A stretch of DNA of 64,000 bases, taken from Solobacterium sp. GTDB taxonomy: Bacteria > Bacillota_I > Bacilli_A > Erysipelotrichales > Erysipelotrichaceae. Where the stretch lies: assembly GCA_022486705.1 (NCBI GenBank), contig JAKVKC010000006.1, positions 23,026 through 87,025 of the forward strand, written 5' to 3'. Every line of letters starts with the position of its first letter. Within the stretch, counting starts at the first letter, position 1. The notes below the pieces were generated by a model, which had not been told where the DNA came from, did not search any database, and saw nothing but the letters and a program-made list of their open reading frames with translations. This document shows positions 34,917-43,180 of this stretch, piece by piece. The position numbers and the translations under genes were made by a program.

Positions 34917-35579
34917 TCACTTCTGCAATGAAGTCTGCTTCCAAAATGTATTGAGATCCAAATAATCAGGCAGATAATACGCTGCCAGTTTTTTTACTTT
35001 ATCTGTTTCTTTTTCTGATGCATCCCATACAGCAGCTACTGGAAAGCCATCCTCAGCAGCCGTTTTGACGGCATAGAGCGCATCTTCAAAAACAAGTGTG
35101 TCACTTTTTGCTGTGCCCAATTCCTTAGCAGCACGGCGATAGATCTCTGGTTCATCTTTGCCAGAGCCGACCGCGGTGCAGGTCAGGATATCCGCAAAGT
35201 AATGCGCCAAGCCATATTTCTTCAGGGCCGCTTCGATCAAAGTGCGATCGGTCGCGGTCGCAATGATCATCCTGACGCCATTATCAGAAAGTTTCTGCAG
35301 GAAAGCTGGAACACCTTCTTTGGGCTGAATGACGTTGCGGTAGTAATGTTCGATCATATGATTGACCCCATCCATGATCTCCTTTACAGAGAGCGTTACG
35401 CCATATTCTTTCTGATACCAGCAGGCCGCCTGTACCAGGCTCATGGATTTAAAGACCTCACTGAGATCTTCTTTCGGTTCATAGCCAATGGAACGAAGAT
35501 AGTCATTGCCGATCGTATCCCAGATGAACATGGAATCGAACAGCGTGCCGTCAAAATCAAAGATTGCGCCCTGGATCAT
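34917..35579 (-). CDS. HAD-superfamily hydrolase in the thiamine operon (candidate thiamine-P phosphatase)
   Basis: 220 residues. HAD motif I is FDFDGTLFDS, a helical cap (about 17-90) follows, motif II is IIATATDR, motif III Lys is in VGSGKDEPEIY, and motif IV is LVFEDALYAVKTA. Its ATG overlaps the thiE stop (ATGA), and it lies before thiD under TPP control. A role in removing phosphate from thiamine monophosphate, before pyrophosphorylation by a thiamine kinase elsewhere, fits the position but is inference; other phosphomonoesters are possible. Confidence 0.8.
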   Translation of the reverse strand: MIQGAIFDFDGTLFDSMFIWDTIGNDYLRSIGYEPKEDLSEVFKSMSLVQAACWYQKEYGVTLSVKEIMDGVNHMIEHYYRNVIQPKEGVPAFLQKLSDNGVRMIIATATDRTLIEAALKKYGLAHYFADILTCTAVGSGKDEPEIYRRAAKELGTAKSDTLVFEDALYAVKTAAEDGFPVAAVWDASEKETDKVKKLAAYYLPDYLDLNTFWKQTSLQK

Positions 35580-36217
35580 GCGGCGACCATCTTTGCGGTG
35601 AGTGCTTTTAGCTTTTCTGTTGCCTGACAGATATTATCTTCAGCAAAAATTGCACTGATCACAGCAATGCCGCAGATCCCGCTGCCAGACAGCTGCGTGA
35701 CATTGTCTTTCGTGATCCCGCCGATGGCGATAACGGGGATCTTCACAGCTTGGCAGATTGCTTTCAGCGTTTCATAGCTGACATCTTCTGCATCTGCTTT
35801 GGATCCGGTATGAAAGACGGCACCGACGCCTAAATAATCGGCGCCTCTTTGTTCCGCAAGGACTGCCTGTTCGACAGTCTCTGCAGAAACACCGAGGATC
35901 CTGTCTCTGCCGATCAGAGCACGTACATCATCTGCTTCCATATCGCTCTGGCCAACATGGATGCCATCGGCATCTGCTTTCAGAGCGACTGCTACATTAT
36001 CATTGACGATGAAGGGTACACCATACTGATGGCAGAGCGTTTTGATCTGCACTGCCTCAGCAGCGAACTGTTCTGGATCCAGATCTTTTTCACGCAGCTG
36101 GATCATTGTCGCTCCGCCTTTCAGTGCCTGTTCGCACTGCTGCAGCAATGTACTGTTCTTCAGCCAGCGGCGGTCGGTGACCGCATACAGAAGAAGATCT
36201 TTTTCAGCGAAGTTCAT
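35576..36217 (-). CDS. thiE: Thiamine-phosphate synthase
   Basis: 213 residues. The (beta/alpha)8 ThiE signature is clear: LLYAVTDRRWL, GGATMIQLREKDLD, VPFIVNDNVAVALKADADG-IHVGQ, GADYLGVGAVFHTGSK and VIAIGGITKDNV. It joins HMP-PP with thiazole phosphate. It starts inside the end of thiM (14-bp overlap) and is followed by the HAD gene by a 4-bp overlap. Confidence 0.96.
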   Translation of the reverse strand: MNFAEKDLLLYAVTDRRWLKNSTLLQQCEQALKGGATMIQLREKDLDPEQFAAEAVQIKTLCHQYGVPFIVNDNVAVALKADADGIHVGQSDMEADDVRALIGRDRILGVSAETVEQAVLAEQRGADYLGVGAVFHTGSKADAEDVSYETLKAICQAVKIPVIAIGGITKDNVTQLSGSGICGIAVISAIFAEDNICQATEKLKALTAKMVAA

Positions 36218-37025
36218 ACTTGGCTCCCTGCTTCAGGATCGTGCTGTCCATATTGTATACAGCATCGATGATGCGATTGCGATAGGTCGCATTGCCTTCC
36301 CCTGCCTGCATGTGCTGCATGCCGATCTCGCCTGCTAAGCCCATGGTGCAGACAGCAGCGGCAGCGGCTTCCAATTGATTCTCTGGATTGGCTGCTAAGA
36401 AAGCAGTCATCATGCCGGACAGCTGACAGCCTGTCCCGGTGATCTTTCCCATTTCAGGTCTGCCATTGCGGATGACATAGCAGTGTTCCTGATCTGCGAC
36501 CAGATCGATTGCACCAGTGATGGCAATGATACTGCCTGTTTCGGCCGCAAAGTTCTTGGTGAAAGCAATCATCTGTTCAAGATTCTTATCTGTCACAGCA
36601 TCAGCCGCATCGGCATCGACGCCTTTGGTCGTGCCGCTTCCCTTTGCCAGTGTCTTGATTTCAGAAACATTGCCGCGGATGACATTGAAATGCAGTTCCT
36701 TCATCAGTTTCAAAGCGGTGTCTGTGCGCAGGCTGCTTGCCCCGGCTCCAACCGGATCCAGCAGAAGCTGATGCGAAAGTTCTTCTGCTTTATGACCGGC
36801 GATGAACATTGCCTCAATGCTGCGCTGATTCAAGGTACCGATGTTGATGTTCAGTCCGCCGCAGATCGAAGTGATCTCTGCAACATCCTGCGGTTCATCA
36901 GACATGATCGGACTGGCACCGCATGCAAGAATGATGTTTGCCACATCGTTTACCGTAACGTAATTCGTAATATTGTGGATCAGCGGAGCCTTTTTTCTCA
37001 GAACATCCAAACAGTTGTCAATCAT
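36204..37025 (-). CDS. thiM: Hydroxyethylthiazole kinase
   Basis: 273 residues from ATG 37025, for which GGAGGAAGAAAAG is a good ribosome site; an earlier ATG at 37040 is less likely. LIHNITNYVTVNDVANIILA, DPVGAGASSLR, VIRGNVSEI, ITGAIDLVADQEH and ITGTGCQLSGMMTAFLA are family features. It phosphorylates the salvaged thiazole. It is the first gene after the TPP riboswitch, so the operon is a salvage route and contains no thiC or thiG. Confidence 0.96.
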   Translation of the reverse strand: MIDNCLDVLRKKAPLIHNITNYVTVNDVANIILACGASPIMSDEPQDVAEITSICGGLNINIGTLNQRSIEAMFIAGHKAEELSHQLLLDPVGAGASSLRTDTALKLMKELHFNVIRGNVSEIKTLAKGSGTTKGVDADAADAVTDKNLEQMIAFTKNFAAETGSIIAITGAIDLVADQEHCYVIRNGRPEMGKITGTGCQLSGMMTAFLAANPENQLEAAAAAVCTMGLAGEIGMQHMQAGEGNATYRNRIIDAVYNMDSTILKQGAKYELR

Positions 37026-37054
37026 CTTTTCTTCCTCCATCTATGCCCTGCTCA

Positions 37055-37195
37055 CAAAAAAAGCAGGCACCTTGACTTAGCATGCCTGCTAGAAATCCTG
37101 TATACAGTTCCCTCCGTTGGCATTATCCAAATCAGGTATATGGGTCGAAGGTCATACCTTCCTCTCAGCCTGTCATACAAGCTCCCCTAATGATC
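37055..37195 (-). promoter_or_regulatory. TPP riboswitch with terminator before thiM
   Basis: On the minus strand the aptamer reads AGGGGAGCTTG, CAGGCTGAGAGGAAGG, TATGACCTTCGACCC, ACCTGATTTGGATAATGCCA, ACGGAGGGAAC, matching the conserved TPP (thi-box) core. A terminator AGCAGGCA/TGCCTGCT with seven T follows at about 37090-37055. Bound TPP would stop transcription into thiM-thiE-HAD-thiD-cytX. Confidence 0.96.
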
Positions 37196-37233
37196 GTATT
37201 CAGTGTATCACGGTCTGCATGAAAAGCAATCAA

Positions 37234-37278
37234 AGAAAAAAGCTGCAGCTGCATGCGAGCATGCTTACTGCGGCTTCT
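37234..37278 (-). terminator. Terminator after the GGGtGRT gene
   Basis: AAGCCGCAG and GCATGC pair with GCATGC and CTGC-GCTT on the minus strand, followed by six T. Confidence 0.8.
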
Positions 37279-37292
37279 CTGATTGATTAAGA

Positions 37293-38306
37293 TCAGAACT
37301 TGTTTGCTTTGGCAGCTTCCTGGATAGCAACTGCTACCGAGACACTGGCACCGACCATAGGGTTGTTGCCCATACCGATGAAGCCCATCATCTCGACGTG
37401 TGCTGGAACAGAGGAGCTTCCGGCAAACTGCGCATCGCTGTGCATTCTGCCCATGGTATCGGTCATACCGTAGGAAGCAGGACCTGCGGCCATATTATCT
37501 GGATGCAGTGTTCTTCCTGTGCCGCCGCCGGATGCTACAGAGAAGTACTTCTTGCCCTTCTCCCAGCATTCCTTCTTATATGTACCTGCAACAGGGTGCT
37601 GGAAACGTGTTGGATTGGTCGAATTTCCGGTAATGGAAACATCAACGCCTTCCTTCCACATAATAGCGACGCCCTCACGGACATCATCTGCACCATAGCA
37701 GCGTACTTTTGCACGCTCGCCCTTGGAATATGGTGTTTCAGATAAGATATGCAGTTCTCCTGTATAGTAGTCGAACTGTGTCTCAACATAAGTAAAGCCA
37801 TTGACTCTGGAAATGATCTTAGCAGCATCTTTGCCTAAGCCATTCAGAATGACCTTCAATGGTTCTGTACGAGCCTTGGAAGCATTCTTAGCAATACCGA
37901 TGGCACCTTCGGCTGCGGCAAAAGACTCATGTCCAGCTAAGAAAGCGAAGCACTTGGTATCATCATCCAGCAGCATCGCTGCTAAGTTGCCGTGTCCTAA
38001 GCCGACCTTGCGGTCATCAGCGACAGATCCGGCAATGCAGAAAGCCTGCAGGCCTTCGCCCAATGCCTTCGCAGCTTCTTTAGCTGTGCGGGCATTCTTC
38101 TTGATAGCAATTGCTGCCCCAACGGTGTATGCCCAGCATGCATCATCAAAGCAGATCGTCTGGATCCCTCTGACCATGCCGGCAGCGTCAACACCTGCAT
38201 CATCACAGATCTTCCTGCATTCCTGTACATCCTTGATGCCATACTGCTTTAAAACTGCGTTGATCTTGTCGATACGACGCTCATAATTTTCAAATAGTTC
38301 TGCCAT
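37293..38306 (-). CDS. GGGtGRT family protein
   Basis: 337 residues. The name-giving motif ASGGGTGRTLHPDNM lies near residue 258, followed by SDAQFAGSSSVPAHVEMMGF and MGNNPMVGASVSVAV. The N-terminal half has an all-soluble core with several conserved Cys (DVQECRKICDDAG, CFDDACWAYTVG). The biochemical function is not established; the gene is regularly paired with a NifU-like scaffold, as here, where they are 12 bp apart. The pair lies behind a fluoride-type riboswitch. GGAGGAG precedes the ATG. Confidence 0.9.
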   Translation of the reverse strand: MAELFENYERRIDKINAVLKQYGIKDVQECRKICDDAGVDAAGMVRGIQTICFDDACWAYTVGAAIAIKKNARTAKEAAKALGEGLQAFCIAGSVADDRKVGLGHGNLAAMLLDDDTKCFAFLAGHESFAAAEGAIGIAKNASKARTEPLKVILNGLGKDAAKIISRVNGFTYVETQFDYYTGELHILSETPYSKGERAKVRCYGADDVREGVAIMWKEGVDVSITGNSTNPTRFQHPVAGTYKKECWEKGKKYFSVASGGGTGRTLHPDNMAAGPASYGMTDTMGRMHSDAQFAGSSSVPAHVEMMGFIGMGNNPMVGASVSVAVAIQEAAKANKF

Positions 38307-38318
38307 GGTGTTCTCCTC

Positions 38319-39011
38319 CTATTCATGACGAGGGTCAATAACTTTGACAGCCTCATCATAACGTCCGTATCTTGATTTGTTCTTGGCCAATGCTTCATTG
38401 GCATCCATGCCGCTCTTGACTGCTTCCATGAACTTGCCCATATTGACATATTCATAGCCGATGATCTCATCATTTTCATCCAGAGCGATCTTATTGATAT
38501 ATCCTTCGGCAAGCTCCAGGTATCTAGGTCCCTTTGCCTTTGTGCTGTAAACAGTACCGATCTGCGAACGGATGCCCTTGCCCAGGTCTTCCAGGCCAGC
38601 GCCGACATTCAGTCCATTTTCAGAGAAAGAAGACTGGGAACGTCCGTAAGCGATCTGCAGGAACAGTTCTCTCATTGCTGTGTTGATTGCATCGCAGACA
38701 AGGTCTGTGTTCAAAGCTTCCAAAGCTGTCTTGCCGACAATTGCTTCTGAAGCCATGGCTGCTGAATGCGTCATGCCAGAGCATCCGATCGTCTCGATCA
38801 ATGCTTCTTCAATGATGCCCTGCTTGATGTTCAGTGTCAGTTTGCATGCGCCCTGCTGAGGTGCGCACCAGCCTACACCGTGTGTCAAACCGGAAATATC
38901 TTTGATCTCTTTGGAATATACCCATTTTCCTTCTTCAGGAATCGGGGCACATCCATGCTGTCCGCCGCAGTGGACTTTGCACATGTTCTCTACTTCTTTT
39001 GTGTAATCCAT
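38319..39011 (-). CDS. NifU-like iron-sulfur cluster assembly scaffold-type protein
   Basis: 230 residues from ATG 39011, with AAAGGAGG four bases away. It is IscU/NifU-N-like. Cys residues lie at CKVHCGGQHGC near the N-terminus, HGVGWCAPQQGACKL, and IETIGCSGMTHSAAMASE, which fits the scaffold's cysteine positions. The C-terminal half is unlike IscU (YINKIALDENDEIIGYEYV). It probably holds or passes Fe-S or another metal cluster. It is transcribed first in an operon with the GGGtGRT gene, directly behind the fluoride aptamer. Confidence 0.85.
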   Translation of the reverse strand: MDYTKEVENMCKVHCGGQHGCAPIPEEGKWVYSKEIKDISGLTHGVGWCAPQQGACKLTLNIKQGIIEEALIETIGCSGMTHSAAMASEAIVGKTALEALNTDLVCDAINTAMRELFLQIAYGRSQSSFSENGLNVGAGLEDLGKGIRSQIGTVYSTKAKGPRYLELAEGYINKIALDENDEIIGYEYVNMGKFMEAVKSGMDANEALAKNKSRYGRYDEAVKVIDPRHE

Positions 39012-39052
39012 ATGTCCTCCTTTTGACATTTGAATTGGAATCTCCCTCACTG

Positions 39053-39156
39053 AAACAAAAAGCTGATGCATTCTGTATTCATAAAACAAAATACAGAAGT
39101 CATCAGCTGTTTCAGCAGTTCAGGATCTCTCCTAGGGAGAACTTCATTCCCTGCCA
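39053..39156 (-). promoter_or_regulatory. Fluoride (crcB-motif) riboswitch with overlapping terminator
   Basis: The minus strand reads AGGGA-ATGAAGTTC-TCCCT, a small AGGA/TCCT hairpin, AACTGCTGAAACAGC, then TGATGACTTCTG. This has the crcB-motif plan: a stem with AUGAAG loop, AACU joining a second stem (GCUG-AAA-CAGC), and UGAUGACUUCU, with GAAGU of the first loop able to pair with ACUUC as the pseudoknot. The 3' part also begins a long terminator (AGCTGATG, TTCTGTATT pairing with AATACAGAA, CATCAGCT, then TTTTT), so ligand binding would prevent termination and turn the genes on. An extended -10 (TGATATTCT) lies just upstream. Confidence 0.88.
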
Positions 39157-39191
39157 TTAGAATATCATAAGTGAGACAAAAAGAAATATAA

Positions 39192-39317
39192 TTATTTGCT
39201 TTGACCGCACTCCGTGATCCTCTCAGCTGCATATAATGGCAGGTTGATCAGCCATGTTTTGCCAACTTGTCTCCCGCCCTTGCGACAAGAGGCATGAGGT
39301 CCTGCAAATCTTTCCAT
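39192..39317 (-). pseudogene. Remnant of an AAA+ ATPase (DUF4143-type) gene
   Basis: A 41-codon open frame (MERFAGPHASCRKGGRQV, then GKTWLINLPLYA). It keeps a Walker A-like GGRQVGKTW, typical of an ATPase with a C-terminal DUF4143, but the intervening N-terminus and the rest of the protein are missing. Two direct repeats lie upstream. Probably an internally deleted relic; the family assignment rests on a short motif. Confidence 0.4.
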
Positions 39318-39327
39318 AACTTTAGTT

Positions 39328-39381
39328 CACATTTTTATGCACGAACTTTTGAATGAATCATACACTTTTATGCACGAAGTT
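39328..39381. repeat. Two direct repeats upstream of the ATPase remnant
   Basis: ACATTTTTATGCACGAACT and ACACTTTTATGCACGAAGT share TTTTATGCACGAA, with starts about 33-34 bp apart, close to three helical turns. They look like an operator in front of the relic. Confidence 0.6.
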
Positions 39382-39424
39382 ATGTTTTGATGTAATAATT
39401 TTCAGAAATAATTTTGAAAAATGT

Positions 39425-39453
39425 TTGACAATTCCAAACTGATACATTACAGT
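39425..39453 (+). promoter_or_regulatory. Promoter of the Arg T-box operon
   Basis: TTGACA at 39425-39430, 17 bp, TACAGT at 39448-39453. The predicted start is close to the base of Stem I of the T-box. Confidence 0.75.
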
Positions 39454-39459
39454 ACTGTT

Positions 39460-39698
39460 ATCTTCGATGAACAAAAGAGTATTTGATCCTGTCCATCAGC
39501 GAGCCGGAACAGAGTGGAAGTCCGGCGGCAACGGGTTCGAAGAAGCGCATTTGGGAGAAGACTTTCTGAACTTAGAGTAGGAAAGTACGTATACCGGCGT
39601 TAACGGAATAGAGCAGGTCAGCAGACAGTATTGCTGGCAATCAGAGTGGTACCGCGATCAAAGTCGTCTCTGGAGATATCCAGAAGGCGGCTTTTTTG
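39460..39698 (+). promoter_or_regulatory. T-box leader, specifier CGC (arginine)
   Basis: Elements in order: Stem I with AGTA at 39478-39481, AG-bulge CATCAGCGAG, apical GCCGGA/TCCGGC stem holding AGAGTGGAAG, and a 3' specifier loop GAAG-CGC-A at 39542-39549 (CGC 39546-39548). The T-box AGAGTGGTACCGCGAT is at 39643-39658, followed by a terminator AAGTCGTCT/AGGCGGCTT plus six T. The loop aligns base for base with the UGG T-box at 19 kb (CAAA-UGG-A), which fixes CGC rather than the neighbouring GAA. Arginine starvation would induce the genes that follow. Confidence 0.8.
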
Positions 39699-39792
39699 TT
39701 TCTTATAAGGAGGTGGGTCAATGAAAAGCCGACGCAGCCGCGTATTTCACACAGAAAACAGACATACCGAAAAGAAAAAGGAGAAAACAAAT

Positions 39793-40581
39793 ATGAAAGC
39801 ACTCAATCAGATCTTCAAGGCAGCTATCGCTGCTTCAGCCGCACTCAGTCTTACCGCCTGCTCGTCAGGTACAGCATCCAGTTCTTCTGCATCCGCTGCT
39901 TCTTCCGCAGCTGCACAGAACATTGTCATTGCCATTTCCCCAGACTATCCGCCATTTGATTCCTTAACGGCAGATGGCAAGCTGGAGGGCTTCGACTATG
40001 ATATGGGCGAATGGATCTTCAACTGGCTGGATAACAACGGCTACAGCTATACACATGAATGGAAACAGATGAGCTTTGATACCATCGTTTCTGCCATTCA
40101 GACAGATCAGGTAGACTTAGGCATCTCCGGCTTCACCTATGCGGAAGACCGGAAAGTATTATTCTCCGATCCTTACTATGACAGTGCGCAGGTCGCTGTT
40201 GTCGCTGCTGACAGCACCATCACTTCCAAAGATGATCTGAAAGGCAAGAAGATCGGTGCACAGCTTGGCTCGACTGGTGAAACATGTGCCAATGAAATTG
40301 AAGGTGCTGCCGTTCAGGCCGTCGAAGATATGGGCGTCATCATGGAGACTCTGAAGTCCGGCGGCATTGACGCTGCCATCCTCGATATTGCTGTTGCCGA
40401 GAATTATGTCGCAACGGGGAACTTCAAGAAGCTGGATGGATCTCTGCTGGATGAGAATGTCTATGTGATTGCCAAGGAAGGCAATACAGACTTGATGACA
40501 CCGGTAAACAAGGCATTGGCTGCTTTCTTGGCAAGCGATGACTTTGACACCTATAAAGCAAAGTGGATCAACGCAAAGTAA
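39793..40581 (+). CDS. Amino acid (arginine-type) ABC transporter binding lipoprotein
   Basis: 262 residues from ATG 39793, with AAAGGAG upstream. The lipobox is LSLTACSSG, followed by a Ser/Ala linker and a type II binding fold (NIVIAISPDYPPFDSLTADG, VDLGISGFTYAEDRKVLFSD, DLKGKKIGAQLGSTGE). The specificity for arginine is inferred from the T-box. A second ATG in the same frame at 39721 has an even better ribosome site (AAGGAGGTGGG) and would add a 24-residue basic stretch before the signal peptide; I prefer the later start because it gives a normal lipoprotein signal. Confidence 0.88.
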   Translation: MKALNQIFKAAIAASAALSLTACSSGTASSSSASAASSAAAQNIVIAISPDYPPFDSLTADGKLEGFDYDMGEWIFNWLDNNGYSYTHEWKQMSFDTIVSAIQTDQVDLGISGFTYAEDRKVLFSDPYYDSAQVAVVAADSTITSKDDLKGKKIGAQLGSTGETCANEIEGAAVQAVEDMGVIMETLKSGGIDAAILDIAVAENYVATGNFKKLDGSLLDENVYVIAKEGNTDLMTPVNKALAAFLASDDFDTYKAKWINAK

Positions 40582-40587
40582 GCGATC

Positions 40588-41274
40588 ATGAGCGATATCT
40601 TTACTGCTGAAAATATTCTCTTTATGTTAAAAGGAGCGGGCTATAGTTTATTGCTCGCTCTTGGTGCGATTGCGATTGGCTGCGTCATCGGTGTCCTGAT
40701 TGCAGCTGCGAAGCTCTCGCAGTCAAAAAATATTGGTTCGACGATCCTGCGCTGGATCGCAAATATCTATGTTGAACTGTTCCGCGGAACGCCTATGCTC
40801 CTGCAGATCCTGTTCTTCTATCTGGGCGTACCGGTCCTGTACCAAAGGATCACAGGCATGCGCCTGAGCGTCAATCCTTATGCAGTCGGCATTCTTGCCC
40901 TGAGCTTCAACTCCGGTGCCTATCAGGCAGAACTGATCCGTTCCGGCATCCAGGGCGTAGATAAAGGACAGTGGGAAGCATGTGCGACGCTGGGTATCGG
41001 CTATGGCACAATGATGAAAGAGATCATCCTGCCGCAGGCCTTCAAGCGCATTGTCCCGCCGCTCGTTTCGGAATTCATTACCCTGATCAAGGACAGTTCC
41101 TTGATCTCCAATATCGGTGCACTCGAGCTTCTGTATTCTGCCCAGGTATTGGGCAAGAAGTATTATGACTACTTAGATCCGCTGATCCTTGCCGGGATCA
41201 TGTATCTCTTTATGACTGTCATTACATCCTATCTGTCCAAGCGCGTCGAAAGGAGGTTCGCCGTCAATGATTGA
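40588..41274 (+). CDS. Amino acid (arginine-type) ABC transporter permease
   Basis: 228 residues, HisM/GlnP family. The conserved [15 protein letters not shown] and the EAA loop [24 protein letters not shown] are visible, with about five membrane helices. It starts 6 bp after the binding protein gene and overlaps the ATPase gene by 8 bp. Confidence 0.92.
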   Translation: MSDIFTAENILFMLKGAGYSLLLALGAIAIGCVIGVLIAAAKLSQSKNIGSTILRWIANIYVELFRGTPMLLQILFFYLGVPVLYQRITGMRLSVNPYAVGILALSFNSGAYQAELIRSGIQGVDKGQWEACATLGIGYGTMMKEIILPQAFKRIVPPLVSEFITLIKDSSLISNIGALELLYSAQVLGKKYYDYLDPLILAGIMYLFMTVITSYLSKRVERRFAVND

Positions 41275-41995
41275 AGTCAAACATTTATCTAAAAAGTTCG
41301 GTGAACTGCAGGCGCTGGATGACATCAATCTTACCGTCAATGACGGTGATATCATCTGTCTGATCGGTCCTTCCGGTTCAGGCAAGAGCACGCTGTGCCG
41401 CTGCATCCATGGTCTGGAGACACCGGAAACAGGAGAAGTATACCTGAATGGCGAGCTGATGGATCCAAAGAAAAAAGCTGCCTATACTGCCCAGCGAAAA
41501 AAGATGGGCTTTGTCTTCCAGCACTTCAACCTTTTCAATAATAAGACAGTTCTTGAGAACTGCATGCTGGCACAGGTAACTGCCGGCATTGATAAAGCAA
41601 AAGCAGAAGAGACTTCCAAGATGTATCTCGATAAAGTCGGACTGTCCGATAAGTATGATGCATGGCCATCCAAGCTGTCCGGCGGGCAGAAACAGAGAGC
41701 CGCTATTGCCAGAGCTCTCTGCATGAATCCAGAAGTCATGCTGTTCGATGAACCGACATCCGCATTGGATCCGGAAATGATCAAAGAAGTATTGGAAGTC
41801 ATGAAAGATCTGGGCCGCCAAGGCATGACCATGATCGTTGTGACCCATGAAATGGGCTTTGCCAGAAAAGTAGGAAATCGTGTTGTCTTTTTGGATTCTG
41901 GTAAGATTGTAGAAGAGAATACTTCCGAAGAATTCTTCGCCGATCCAAAGACGGAAAGAGCGAAAGACTTCTTAAGCAAGGTATTCTACGAATAA
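41267..41995 (+). CDS. Amino acid (arginine-type) ABC transporter ATPase
   Basis: 242 residues. Walker [11 protein letters not shown] near residue 35, Q-loop VFQHFNLF, signature LSGGQKQR, Walker [14 protein letters not shown], switch [16 protein letters not shown]. GlnQ/ArtP type. A good ribosome site (AAAGGAGG) lies inside the permease end. It ends four bases before the aminotransferase start. Confidence 0.93.
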   Translation: MIEVKHLSKKFGELQALDDINLTVNDGDIICLIGPSGSGKSTLCRCIHGLETPETGEVYLNGELMDPKKKAAYTAQRKKMGFVFQHFNLFNNKTVLENCMLAQVTAGIDKAKAEETSKMYLDKVGLSDKYDAWPSKLSGGQKQRAAIARALCMNPEVMLFDEPTSALDPEMIKEVLEVMKDLGRQGMTMIVVTHEMGFARKVGNRVVFLDSGKIVEENTSEEFFADPKTERAKDFLSKVFYE

Positions 41996-41998
41996 ATT

Positions 41999-43090
41999 AT
42001 GAAGATTGCAGACTTTCAGACAGAACAGTGGATGAATCAGTATGAGGGCAGAGCTGTCTATAATATGACAGATACCTGTGTCTCACCTTTGACGTATCAA
42101 GAGCTCCTATCTTTTGATACCAGTCATCTGCTTTCTTCCATAAAGCTTGATTATGGTTCCATTACCGGCGATGTACGGCTGAAACAGGAGATCCTGCAGC
42201 TGTATCAGAGCGGAGCAGAAGAAAACATTACCATGGCACAGGGATGCCTGCAGGCAAACGAACTGGTCATGGAGACTCTGTTAGCACCAGAAGATACTGT
42301 CATTGCCTATACACCTTCCTACCAGCAGTTCACGGATCTGCCGCGTTCGATCGGATGCCATGTGATCACGCTTCCTCTTTATGAAGAAGATCAATGGCAG
42401 CCGCATATCGCTGATCTGAAGCAGGCTTTTCAGCAGAAGATCCGCATGGTGATCCTGAACAATCCCAACAATCCCACCGGCACCGTGTTCTCACAGGAAT
42501 ACCTGCAAGAGCTCTATGCCTTAGCGTCACAGAACAATACGTATATCCTTTGCGATGAAGTCTATCGCGATCCTGCCATAGCAAGTATCTCCGATGCTTA
42601 TGCAAAAGGCATCTCAACTTCTTCCTTATCTAAACTGTTCTCTTTAGCAGGGCTGCGGTCCGGATGGATCAAAGGTCCGAAGGAAGTCATCGATGCCGTC
42701 AATGTACGGCGCGACTATTCCATTATTTCTACAGGTCCGCTGATCGATGCACTGTCCATGCTGGCATTGCAGCATCAGACAGAGCTTCTTGATCGCAGTG
42801 CTTCTTTGATCCAGCAGAATAAAGAACTGCTGATCGACTGGCTGCAGAACAATCCTGCTTTCAGCATTGTCTTACCATCCGCAGGCACCGTCGGCTTTCT
42901 GAAATATCATGCCAGCATACCAAGCACCGAGTTTGCCAAAGGTCTTCTAGATCAATACGGCGTCTTCTATGTTCCGGGTGCCTGTTTCCAATGTGAGAGT
43001 CATCTGCGCTTAGGATTGACCGCAGATCCAAAAAAATTTAAAAAAGGCCTGGAACTGACTGCTGCCTATCTCAATACCGTTCTGCAATAG
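41999..43090 (+). CDS. Class I/II aminotransferase, capreomycidine synthase-like subgroup
   Basis: 363 residues. Fold-type I features are TMAQGCLQANELVMETLL, ILNNPNNPTGTVFSQEYL, ILCDEVYRD, the PLP lysine in TSSLSKLFSLAGLRSGW (Lys in LSKLF), and a C-terminal VFYVPGACFQCESHLRLGL carrying the substrate Arg. The N-terminal pattern FQTEQWMNQY and the end resemble the VioD (capreomycidine synthase) group, whose known member works on an arginine derivative. Lying in an Arg T-box operon after an importer, it may act on arginine or ornithine; this is inference. The gene starts 3 bp after the ATPase stop and a terminator follows. Confidence 0.82.
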   Translation: MKIADFQTEQWMNQYEGRAVYNMTDTCVSPLTYQELLSFDTSHLLSSIKLDYGSITGDVRLKQEILQLYQSGAEENITMAQGCLQANELVMETLLAPEDTVIAYTPSYQQFTDLPRSIGCHVITLPLYEEDQWQPHIADLKQAFQQKIRMVILNNPNNPTGTVFSQEYLQELYALASQNNTYILCDEVYRDPAIASISDAYAKGISTSSLSKLFSLAGLRSGWIKGPKEVIDAVNVRRDYSIISTGPLIDALSMLALQHQTELLDRSASLIQQNKELLIDWLQNNPAFSIVLPSAGTVGFLKYHASIPSTEFAKGLLDQYGVFYVPGACFQCESHLRLGLTADPKKFKKGLELTAAYLNTVLQ

Positions 43091-43102
43091 GAACGGTTTT
43101 TA
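43075..43102 (+). terminator. Intrinsic terminator of the arginine operon
   Basis: ACCGTT and AACGGT form a stem spanning the stop codon, followed by TTTT. Confidence 0.7.
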
Positions 43103-43180
43103 TATGGTTTTCGGTGCAAAAAGGTTTCATTTTCTTTCATATATTTTTCCCATAATACTCAGTTACTCAGCGCAAATGAT

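Noticed and set aside
39542..39548. Reading GAA (Glu) as the specifier of the second T-box
   Set aside because: Pairing of the upper stem takes in that GAA, and alignment with the Trp T-box puts CGC in the specifier position followed by A.
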